From JBFFXF01 sp041569895 (GTDB lineage Bacteria > Planctomycetota > UBA8108 > JACQVS01): a stretch of 14,814 nt of DNA. Within the stretch, counting starts at the first letter, position 1, and each line of letters begins with the position of its first letter. The stretch spans positions 1 through 14,814 of the forward strand of contig JBFFXF010000177.1 in the NCBI GenBank assembly GCA_041569895.1, read 5' to 3'. This document shows positions 7,208 through 13,715 of the stretch, piece after piece. A model generated the notes under the pieces. It did not search any database, was not told where the DNA came from, and was given only the letters and a program-made list of their open reading frames with translations. Position numbers and translations under genes: made by a program.

Positions 7208-8061
7208 CCGCGTCCTCGCGCGATCCTGTCGATCGCGATGACGTCGCGCATCAGCGCCTCGAGGCCGTCGAGACGCAGCGAGCTCGGTCCGTCGCACAGC
7301 GCCTCGTCGGGCCGGGGGTGCACCTCGAGGAAGAACCCCTCGCACCCGGCGCCCGCCGCGGCGCGCGCCAGAAAGGCGATGAGGTCCGCGTCGCCGCCGC
7401 TGCGGTCTCCGAGCGAGCCCGGCCGCTGCACGCTGTGCGTCGCGTCGAACACGACGGGGATCCCGGCCCGGCGCAGCCGCGGCAGGGTGCGCATGTCGTT
7501 GACCAGGTCGCCGTAGCCGAAGAACGCCCCGCGCTCGGTGACCAGGACGCCGGGCGTGCGCGGCCCGGTCGCCGCCTCGACGCGCGCCGGCACCTGGTCC
7601 GGAGCGAGGAACTGCCCCTTCTTGACGTTGACGAACCGACCGGTGGCGCCGGCGGCGTCGAGCAGGTCGTTCTGACGACAGAGAAAGGCCGGGATCTGGA
7701 TGATATCGAGGACGTCGCCCGCGGCGCGCGCCTGGGAGGGATCGTGGACGTCGGAGGTCACCGGCAGTCCGGTCTCGGCGCGGACCTTCTCCAGGACGCG
7801 CAACCCCTCCTCGAGGCCGACCCCGCGGTAGGAACGGTGCGACGAGCGGTTCGCCTTGTCGTAGGAAGCCTTGAAGACGATGGTCGCGTCGATCCGCGTG
7901 GCGAGCTCCGCCAGCTTCTCGGCGACCTCGAGCGCGAGCGACTCGCTCTCGACCGAGTCGGGTCCGGCGATCAGGAGCGGCGGATGCCCCCCGCCGTAAC
8001 GGATCGGGCCGTGCTCGACGGCGGGCGTCTGGAGGGGGCCCGGATCACTCGCTCTCGACAT
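7204..8061 (-). CDS. kdsA: 3-deoxy-D-manno-octulosonate 8-phosphate synthase
   Basis: KdsA condenses phosphoenolpyruvate with arabinose 5-phosphate to give Kdo-8-phosphate, the precursor of the Kdo joining lipid A to the LPS core. The protein is 285 residues, normal for the family. KANRSS (69-74) marks KdsA rather than DAHP synthase; also diagnostic are FKASYDKANRSS, SDVHDPSQ, NVKKGQF, FDATHS, FLEVHP and CDGPSS. Conserved metal-site residues align as H209, E246 and D257, with the same spacings as in the Aquifex and E. coli enzymes. The fourth position, Cys in metal-dependent and Asn in metal-independent enzymes, is Asp35 (IAGPDSVESE). ATG 8061 lies 14 bases from the divergent ADPRH-like start and has no strong Shine-Dalgarno. 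The gene is first in an operon with the glycosyltransferase. Confidence 0.95.
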   Translation of the reverse strand: MSRASDPGPLQTPAVEHGPIRYGGGHPPLLIAGPDSVESESLALEVAEKLAELATRIDATIVFKASYDKANRSSHRSYRGVGLEEGLRVLEKVRAETGLPVTSDVHDPSQARAAGDVLDIIQIPAFLCRQNDLLDAAGATGRFVNVKKGQFLAPDQVPARVEAATGPRTPGVLVTERGAFFGYGDLVNDMRTLPRLRRAGIPVVFDATHSVQRPGSLGDRSGGDADLIAFLARAAAGAGCEGFFLEVHPRPDEALCDGPSSLRLDGLEALMRDVIAIDRIARGRG

Positions 8062-8075
8062 GCGGAGAGTGTAGG

Positions 8076-9134
8076 ATGTCGCCTCGGATGGATTCCACCA
8101 GAAAAGGAGTCGACGAGACCATATCGCCCGTGCATCTCGAGTCGCCCATCCACGCCAGCTTCCGCGGCGCTCTCCTCGGACTGACGATCGGCGATGCCGT
8201 CGCGTTTCCGGTCCGCGGCCGCTCGCGCGACTATGCGAGGACGCGAGCCGCGCGTCTCGAGGAGGGCTTCGAGCAGCACGAGTCCGGTTTCTACCCGAGG
8301 GGCCAGTACACCGACGACTCCCAGACCGCGCTGTGCGTCGCCCGGGCGATCATCGAGAACGGCGCGGTCGACCCCCAGACGATCGCGGAGCACCTCGCCC
8401 CGCTGTGGCGTGACCAGCTCATCATCGATCGGCCGGCGGAGTCGACGGAGGCGATGGAGTGTTTCATCACCGGGCGTGCCACGGTGCGCGACTGCGGTCG
8501 TCCCGTCGGCGCGCTCCGCGGCGACGCCCTGGCGCGCGTCGTGCCGATCGGATTGTGGTGCCACGCCGATCCGGAGCTGGCGTCGCTGGCCGCCGCGAGC
8601 ACGGCCATCACCCATCGCGATCCGCGCGCCCTCGCCGCGGCCGCCGGGACCTCCGCGGCGGTGGCCTACGTCGTCACGGCGCAGGAGATCGTGCTCGGCG
8701 CGTTCCTCGACCGGGTGGCTCGGGCGGCGGGGAAGTATCACGGCGACACCTCGGAGATGGTGCGCGATTTCCCGCGCATGCTCTCGATCACGGAGTACCG
8801 CGTCTTCGAGGAGCTCAACGACTACGTGCAGCGCCAGGCGGGGGAGTTCGCCGACAGCTTCAATGACGGCGTGCCGGACAACGCGCTTTTCCTTTTCATG
8901 CTCGCGATCTACTATTTTTTGAAGTCGCCCTTCGACCTCGTCAGGGCGTGGCGATCCGCGCTCGGCGTCGGCGGCGAGGTCACCACGCTGTGCGCGCTCG
9001 TGGGAGCGCTGGTCGGTGGTTTTCTGGGAGAGGACGCCGCGCCGAGCGAGCTCGCCGACACGGTGCACGAGTCACGCGAGACGCTGATGGCGGCCGACGA
9101 CCTGTTTCGCGAATGGGAAAGGACAGGGGAGTGA
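8076..9134 (+). CDS. ADP-ribosylglycohydrolase (DraG/ARH) family protein, divergent metal site
   Basis: The protein is 352 residues. ATG 8076 has GGAG eight bases upstream; ATG 8088 is also possible. Family features are GALLGLTIGDA (31-41), YTDDSQTALCVARAI (78-92), THRDP (179-183) and the C-terminal GG...ALVGALVGGFLG (299-318). Active members use two Mg2+ or Mn2+ ions to cleave ADP-ribose from proteins or small molecules. Ligands usually come from a Glu after the GDA motif, the TDD triad and a C-terminal DxD motif. TDD (79-81) is intact here, but the Glu position reads Arg (AFPVRG) and the C-terminal motif reads GGEVTT instead of GGDTDT or GGDVDS. It may have altered chemistry or be a binding protein. 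It ends in a GTGA overlap with the lipoprotein gene, so the two are probably co-expressed. No ADP-ribosyltransferase partner is visible. Confidence 0.88.
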   Translation: MSPRMDSTRKGVDETISPVHLESPIHASFRGALLGLTIGDAVAFPVRGRSRDYARTRAARLEEGFEQHESGFYPRGQYTDDSQTALCVARAIIENGAVDPQTIAEHLAPLWRDQLIIDRPAESTEAMECFITGRATVRDCGRPVGALRGDALARVVPIGLWCHADPELASLAAASTAITHRDPRALAAAAGTSAAVAYVVTAQEIVLGAFLDRVARAAGKYHGDTSEMVRDFPRMLSITEYRVFEELNDYVQRQAGEFADSFNDGVPDNALFLFMLAIYYFLKSPFDLVRAWRSALGVGGEVTTLCALVGALVGGFLGEDAAPSELADTVHESRETLMAADDLFREWERTGE

Positions 9135-9730
9135 GCGCACGTCGACATCCACCGCGAGAGCGACCGCACGCCCGGCGGCCCGAGTCGCCGGTCTGGCTGC
9201 TGATCGCCGCGCTGTGTCTGGCGATCCCCGCGTGCACGACGTATCCCGCCACGATCCACCCGGAGTTCGACAGCTTGCGCCCGGAGGTCGTCCGCGTCGC
9301 GCCCGTCGAGAACAAGACGCTGATCTCGAACCTCGACCGGTACCCGACGTCCGGCCTGCTGCAGAGCTTCATCGACCGCGGCGAGATCAACGTGCTGGCC
9401 GAGATGGCCGAGGCCGCCGAGACGCAGCTGCGCTCGCGCGGGTACGTCGTGGCCTTCGAGGGCGGACCGCCTCCGGACGGCGAGCTGCGCCTGCGCGTGC
9501 GGCGGTGGCGCGGGGAGGACCGGTTCGAGCGCCGCGGCATCGAGGCCGAGCTCGAGGCCGAGCTCGTCGCGCTCGACGAGGGCGTGACGATCTTCGAGAG
9601 GCGCTACCGCGCCCGGGTGGCCGGCGGTCCGCGCGCCGGCGGGCCGATGACGCGTTTCGACCTCGCACGCGGCGCCGCATCGTCCGTGCGCGCGCTGCTC
9701 TCGCCGCTGCCCCGCGCCCGACGCGAGTGA
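9131..9730 (+). CDS. Putative lipoprotein within the LPS gene cluster
   Basis: The protein is 199 residues from GTG 9131, which overlaps the upstream stop (GTGA) and has GGAAAGGA ending six bases before it; ATG 9113 is an in-frame alternative. A basic N-terminal stretch is followed by a hydrophobic core and a lipobox-like IPAC with Cys35, so it is probably lipid-anchored. After the Cys, VVRVAPVENKT (53-63) and an alternating region ending in RSRGYVVAFEGG recall the start of small outer-membrane-associated lipoproteins of the GNA1162/CsgG-like kind, but the match is too loose to assign. The C-terminal half is rich in Arg and Glu and likely beta-rich. It lies between the ADPRH-like gene and lpxK, four bases before the latter, which suggests an envelope role. 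Confidence 0.8.
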   Translation: MSARRHPPRERPHARRPESPVWLLIAALCLAIPACTTYPATIHPEFDSLRPEVVRVAPVENKTLISNLDRYPTSGLLQSFIDRGEINVLAEMAEAAETQLRSRGYVVAFEGGPPPDGELRLRVRRWRGEDRFERRGIEAELEAELVALDEGVTIFERRYRARVAGGPRAGGPMTRFDLARGAASSVRALLSPLPRARRE

Positions 9731-9734
9731 GCCG

Positions 9735-10751
9735 ATGGAACGGAGCGCCGCGTTTTTCCTCTCGCCGTGGGCCCGGGCGCTCGCGCCGCTGGCGAGCATC
9801 TACGGGCGGGTCGCGCTGGCGCGACGCCGTCGAGTCGCTGCGCGGGCCGTCGCCGTCGATGTGCCGGTCGTCAGCGTGGGCAACGTCACGGTGGGGGGCA
9901 CGGGCAAGACGCCCGTCGTCGAGCTCGTGGTGCGCAAGCTCACGTCGCTCGGCCGCCGTCCGGCGATCCTCAGCCGCGGTTACGGCCGGGGGCGCGAGGA
10001 CTTCAACGACGAGTACCTCGTGCTGCGCGATCGCCTGCCCGACACGCCGCACGTGCAGGACCCCGATCGCGTCGCCGCGGCCCGCCGGGCGCTCGAGAGC
10101 GGCGCCGACGCGCTCGTGCTCGACGACGGCTTCCAGCACGTCCGGCTGCGTCGCGACCTCGATCTCGTGCTCATCGACGCGACCAACCCCTTCGGGTTCG
10201 GCAGGATGCTGCCGGCGGGGCTCCTCCGCGAGCCGCTGTCGGTGCTCGGCGAGGCGGACATCCTGGCGATCACTCGCGGCGATCTGGTGCGGCCGGAGAA
10301 GCTCCGCGTCCTGCGGTGGTATCTGGGCTCGCGGTTCCCGGGCGTGCCTCGGATCGAGATCACCTTCCGGCCGCGGTCCTGGAGGCGGCTCGACGGGCCC
10401 GTCCGCGACGAGCCCTCGGCGTTCGAGGGCGCTCCAGCGGTCGCGTTTGCCGGCATCGGCAATCCCGGCGGCTTTCACCGTCAATTGCAGCGACTGGGCG
10501 TTCACGTCACCCGGTGGATTCCCTTCCCGGATCACCATCGATATACTCACGACGAGATCGGCCGGATCGACGAGACCGCGAGACAGCTCGGAGCGCGGGT
10601 GGTGCTGACCACCCAGAAGGACGCGGTCAAGCTGCCCTGGAAGGCCGACCACGGGACGCTCCCGTGGCGTTATTTGGAGATCGAGCCGGCGGTGACGGCC
10701 GGCGAGGACAGACTGGACCGACTCCTCGAGGAGGTTGCCGCGGGCGGATGA
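9735..10751 (+). CDS. lpxK: Tetraacyldisaccharide 4'-kinase
   Basis: LpxK phosphorylates the 4' position of the lipid A disaccharide at the inner face of the inner membrane, giving lipid IVA, which is the acceptor for Kdo. The protein is 338 residues, typical for the family. The P-loop VGNVTVGGTGKTPV (48-61) is the family signature. SRGYGRG (80-86), LDDGFQH (129-135), FPDHHRYT (264-271) and TTQKDAVKL (292-300) follow in the expected order. The N terminus (about residues 5-30) carries the usual hydrophobic/basic membrane-associating segment. The gene starts four bases after the lipoprotein stop, with only a weak GAGTGAG as ribosome site, suggesting translational coupling. It belongs functionally with kdsA and hldE in this window. 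Confidence 0.96.
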   Translation: MERSAAFFLSPWARALAPLASIYGRVALARRRRVAARAVAVDVPVVSVGNVTVGGTGKTPVVELVVRKLTSLGRRPAILSRGYGRGREDFNDEYLVLRDRLPDTPHVQDPDRVAAARRALESGADALVLDDGFQHVRLRRDLDLVLIDATNPFGFGRMLPAGLLREPLSVLGEADILAITRGDLVRPEKLRVLRWYLGSRFPGVPRIEITFRPRSWRRLDGPVRDEPSAFEGAPAVAFAGIGNPGGFHRQLQRLGVHVTRWIPFPDHHRYTHDEIGRIDETARQLGARVVLTTQKDAVKLPWKADHGTLPWRYLEIEPAVTAGEDRLDRLLEEVAAGG

Positions 10752-10791
10752 CGCCTCGCGGTGGGGAGCACGCTCGCTCCTCGAGCTCGTG

Positions 10792-12264
10792 ATGAAGAGT
10801 CTCTCGGACGTTTTCCAGGAGATCGATACCCCTCGCGTTGCCGTCGTCGGCGACTGCATGGTCGACGAGTACGTCTGGGGCAAGGTCGAGCGCATCTCCC
10901 CCGAGGGCCCGTTCCCGGTGCTGCGCGACGAGCGGCGGGAGACGCGGCTCGGCGGCGCGGGCAACGTCGTCGCCAACCTCGCGGCGCTCGGCGCGCAGGT
11001 GCTCTTCTACACCGCCGTCGGCGCGGATGCCGAGGGCGAGCGCGCCGGGGTGCTCCTCGAGCAGGCCGGTTGCCGCGATGGCCGGGTGCTCCATCTCGAT
11101 GATCGTCCGACGACGCTGAAGAGGCGGCACATCGGCTACGTACAACACGCCGACCGCGCCATGCAGCAATTGCTTCGCGTCGACCGCGAGCAGACCACCG
11201 AGATCCCCGTGAAGCGCCTGCGGCCGCTCCTCGATGCCCTCCGGGACGCCATCGGCGACATCGGCGCCGTGCTGGTCTCCGACTACAACAAGGGGCTCCT
11301 CGGCGAGGCGTTTCTCCGCGAGCTGCTCAAGACGACGGGCGGCCGAGTGCCCGTGCTCGTCGACCCGGCGCGGATCTCGAGCTACCAGTGCTACAGCGGA
11401 TCGATGTTGATGTGCCCGAACCGCTACGAGACGAGCCTCGCCACCGGCATGCCGTGCGAGGACGTCGCGCAGTGCGGCGCCGCCGGCCAGAGGCTCGCCG
11501 CCGACCTCGGGATCGAGCACGTCGCCGTGACCATGGACCGTGACGGCATCGTGCTCTGCGCCGCGAGCGGGGAGCCGCGCCACTTCGCCACCAAGTCGCG
11601 GGCGGTCACCGACGTCACCGGCGCCGGCGACATGGTGCTCGCGATGCTCGGCTTCGTCATCGCCGGCAAGGCGGACATCGCCGACGCGGTGCGGCTCGCC
11701 AACATCGCGGCCGGCATCGAGGTCCGCCGCATGGGAGCCGTGCCGGTGTCGCGCTCGGAGTTGCTCACCGAGCTGCTCTACCGGGGTCACACCGGCGCCG
11801 TCAAGATCGCCACGGCGGAGGAGCTCGAGGGCCGCGTCGCCGACCTCCGCGCCAGCGGCAAGCGCGTCGTGTTCACCAACGGCTGCTTCGACCTGCTGCA
11901 CTTCGGGCACCACATCCTGCTGAACCAGGCGCGTCAGTTCGGGGATTGCCTCGTCGTCGCCGTCAACAGCGATCGGTCGATCCGGCGACTGAAGGGGCCG
12001 GGGCGGCCCCTGAACACCGAGAACGAGCGCATGCTGATGCTCTGCAGCCTCGAGTCGGTCGACCATGTGGTCCTCTTCGACGAGGACACGCCCGTGCCGC
12101 TGCTCGAGCGCCTGCGTCCGGACGTCCTGGTCAAGGGGAGCGAGTACCGCGACGGGACGGTCGTCGGACGGGAGGTCGTCGAGGCGCACGGCGGCGTCGT
12201 CGAGCTCGTCGAGCAGGTGCCGGGCATCTCGACCTCCGCCCTGCTCGAGCGGTTCTCGAAGTAG
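10792..12264 (+). CDS. hldE: Bifunctional heptose-7-phosphate kinase / heptose-1-phosphate adenylyltransferase
   Basis: HldE performs two steps of ADP-heptose synthesis for the LPS inner core: phosphorylation of D-glycero-beta-D-manno-heptose 7-phosphate at C1, and, after dephosphorylation by GmhB, adenylyl transfer to the 1-phosphate. The protein is 490 residues, close to the E. coli protein (477). The PfkB/ribokinase-type domain (about 1-325) shows GGAGNVVANLAALGA (54-68) and DVTGAGD (274-280) with catalytic Asp280. The nucleotidyltransferase domain (about 338-490) shows FTNGCFDLLHFGH (361-373), with the HxGH site at 370-373, and VLVKGSEYRDGTVVG. I chose ATG 10792. An upstream TTG at 10735 would overlap lpxK and has its GGAGG touching the start codon. 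The gene follows lpxK by 40 bases and probably shares its transcript. Confidence 0.96.
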   Translation: MKSLSDVFQEIDTPRVAVVGDCMVDEYVWGKVERISPEGPFPVLRDERRETRLGGAGNVVANLAALGAQVLFYTAVGADAEGERAGVLLEQAGCRDGRVLHLDDRPTTLKRRHIGYVQHADRAMQQLLRVDREQTTEIPVKRLRPLLDALRDAIGDIGAVLVSDYNKGLLGEAFLRELLKTTGGRVPVLVDPARISSYQCYSGSMLMCPNRYETSLATGMPCEDVAQCGAAGQRLAADLGIEHVAVTMDRDGIVLCAASGEPRHFATKSRAVTDVTGAGDMVLAMLGFVIAGKADIADAVRLANIAAGIEVRRMGAVPVSRSELLTELLYRGHTGAVKIATAEELEGRVADLRASGKRVVFTNGCFDLLHFGHHILLNQARQFGDCLVVAVNSDRSIRRLKGPGRPLNTENERMLMLCSLESVDHVVLFDEDTPVPLLERLRPDVLVKGSEYRDGTVVGREVVEAHGGVVELVEQVPGISTSALLERFSK

Positions 12265-12349
12265 GCCGCCCATGGAGGGCGAAACTATACAACGATCAGG
12301 GCCACCGGTAAGATGACCAGTCCCCGGTGATCTCGGAGGAACAGGTCTC
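12265..12349 (+). promoter_or_regulatory. Leader of the PilT-family gene pair, with ribosome site
   Basis: This 85-base spacer separates the LPS genes from the pilus genes. It holds a TATACA (12286-12291) that could be a -10 box, but no recognisable -35. An inverted repeat CACCGG (12303-12308) / CCGGTG (12324-12329) lies just before a good Shine-Dalgarno, GGAGGA at 12335-12340, ten bases before ATG 12350. A separate promoter for the pilus pair is plausible but unproven. Confidence 0.35.
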
Positions 12350-13711
12350 ATGCCGTCGCCAACCAAGGAAGACGTCCTCTTCGGTCGCATCGCGATCAAG
12401 AACAAGCTCGCCACCGAGGCGCAGGTGCGCGAATGCCTCGCGCTCCTCGAGGAGAACGGTGGGGGCAACGGGGCTACTCTCGGCGAGCTGCTCCTGAACA
12501 AGGGCTACATCTCGAACGGCCACTTCGACGCCATATCGCAGCGCCTCGCCGGCGCGGCCGACAAGCCCGAGGCGGCTCCAGCGCTGCCGGTGAAGCCGGC
12601 GACCGGGATCGGGGCCGGCAGCACGGCCGAGGAGGTCGCGAGGATGGACTTCAGCCACCTCGTCGGCAAGCCTCTCGGCGAGTACCTCAGGGTCGTCCGC
12701 GAGCTCGGCGCCTCGGACCTGCACTACCAGGTCGACTCACCGCCCTGGATCAAGCTGCACGGCAGGATCGTCTACCTGAAGCACCCGGCGCTCAAGGCGC
12801 CGGACAGCGAGCCGACGGTGCTCGAGATCCTCGCGGACTACGAGCGCGACGTCTTCGAGGAGACCATGGACGTCGACTTCTGCTACGAGACGGACCACGG
12901 CCGCTATCGGGCCAATGTCCTCAAGCAGCGCAAGGGAGTCGACGCGGTCTTCCGCATCATCCCCGACCACGTGCCGACGCTCGAGGAGCTGCACCTCCCC
13001 GAGACCCTGACGAAGTTCTGCAAGTTCCGGCAGGGGATCGTGCTGATCACGGGGCCGGCGGGGAGCGGCAAGTCGGCGACCATGGCGGCGCTCGTCGACA
13101 TCATCAACGAGGAGCGAAGCGACCACATCGTCACGGTCGAGGACCCGATCGAGTACATCATCGAGAGCAAGAACTGCAACGTCAACCAGAGGCACGTCCG
13201 GGTCCACACCGAGACCTACGCGACGGCGCTGCGATCGGCGATGCGCGCCGACCCGGACTACATCTGCGTCGGCGAGATGCGCGACCTCGAGACCATCTCG
13301 ATGGCGATCACTGCCGCCGAGACCGGCCACCTGGTCTTCGGGACGCTGCACACCACGAACGCCACGCGATCGGTCGACCGGATCATCGACGTCTTCTCGC
13401 CGCGCGAGCAGGATCAGATCCGCGCCATGGTGTCGGAGTCGCTGCGCGGCGTCATCTCCCAGCAGCTGATTCCGCGCGCCGACGGCACCGGACGCGAGCC
13501 CGCCCTCGAGGTGCTGTTCGCCTCGCCGGCGGTGGCGAACATGATCCGCGAGAAGAAGACCTTCCAGCTGATCTCCGCGCTGCAGACAGGCGCCAAGCAG
13601 GGGATGGTCATGATGGACGACTCGCTCGCCGGGCTGCTGAGGAAGAACCTCATCACGCGCGAGACGGCGCATTACTACGCCGAGAACTCGAATCGGTTCA
13701 AGGGATCCTGA
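12350..13711 (+). CDS. PilT/PilU-family ATPase with N-terminal MshEN-like double repeat
   Basis: The protein is 453 residues, about 100 longer than a typical PilT. Residues 8-35 and 42-66 form two related repeats (LFGRIAIKNKL...; TLGELLLNKGYIS...) resembling the MshEN/GspE N-terminal repeats. A Pro/Ala-rich linker runs to about 100. A full PilT core follows: PAS-like N-domain at 108-205 (ASDLHYQVDSPPWIKLHG), Walker A GPAGSGKS (235-242), Asp box VTVEDPIEYI (261-270), Walker B ICVGEMRD (305-312) and His box TGHLVFGTLHTTNA (325-338). ANMIREKK (396-403) corresponds to the AIRNLIRE retraction motif. It is a hexameric cytoplasmic motor acting at the base of type IV pili, probably for retraction or accessory retraction. 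It is followed after four bases by a second PilT gene, an arrangement like pilT-pilU. Walker A is followed by Ala-Thr rather than Thr-Thr. Confidence 0.93.
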   Translation: MPSPTKEDVLFGRIAIKNKLATEAQVRECLALLEENGGGNGATLGELLLNKGYISNGHFDAISQRLAGAADKPEAAPALPVKPATGIGAGSTAEEVARMDFSHLVGKPLGEYLRVVRELGASDLHYQVDSPPWIKLHGRIVYLKHPALKAPDSEPTVLEILADYERDVFEETMDVDFCYETDHGRYRANVLKQRKGVDAVFRIIPDHVPTLEELHLPETLTKFCKFRQGIVLITGPAGSGKSATMAALVDIINEERSDHIVTVEDPIEYIIESKNCNVNQRHVRVHTETYATALRSAMRADPDYICVGEMRDLETISMAITAAETGHLVFGTLHTTNATRSVDRIIDVFSPREQDQIRAMVSESLRGVISQQLIPRADGTGREPALEVLFASPAVANMIREKKTFQLISALQTGAKQGMVMMDDSLAGLLRKNLITRETAHYYAENSNRFKGS

Positions 13712-13715
13712 GAGC

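Noticed and set aside
7208..7345. Longer start for the glycosyltransferase inside kdsA
   Set aside because: The extra residues are Arg-rich and antisense to nothing useful; they overlap the kdsA coding end in another frame. GTG 7207 gives a compact GTGA junction just before the GT-A fold.
10735..10791. TTG start for hldE overlapping lpxK
   Set aside because: GGAGG directly touches the TTG with no spacer, and the added residues are not part of the HldE fold. ATG 10792 matches the usual protein length.
12286..12291. TATACA as a sigma-70 -10 box before the PilT pair
   Set aside because: No acceptable -35 element about 17 bases upstream, so it is mentioned only as a weak possibility in the leader entry.
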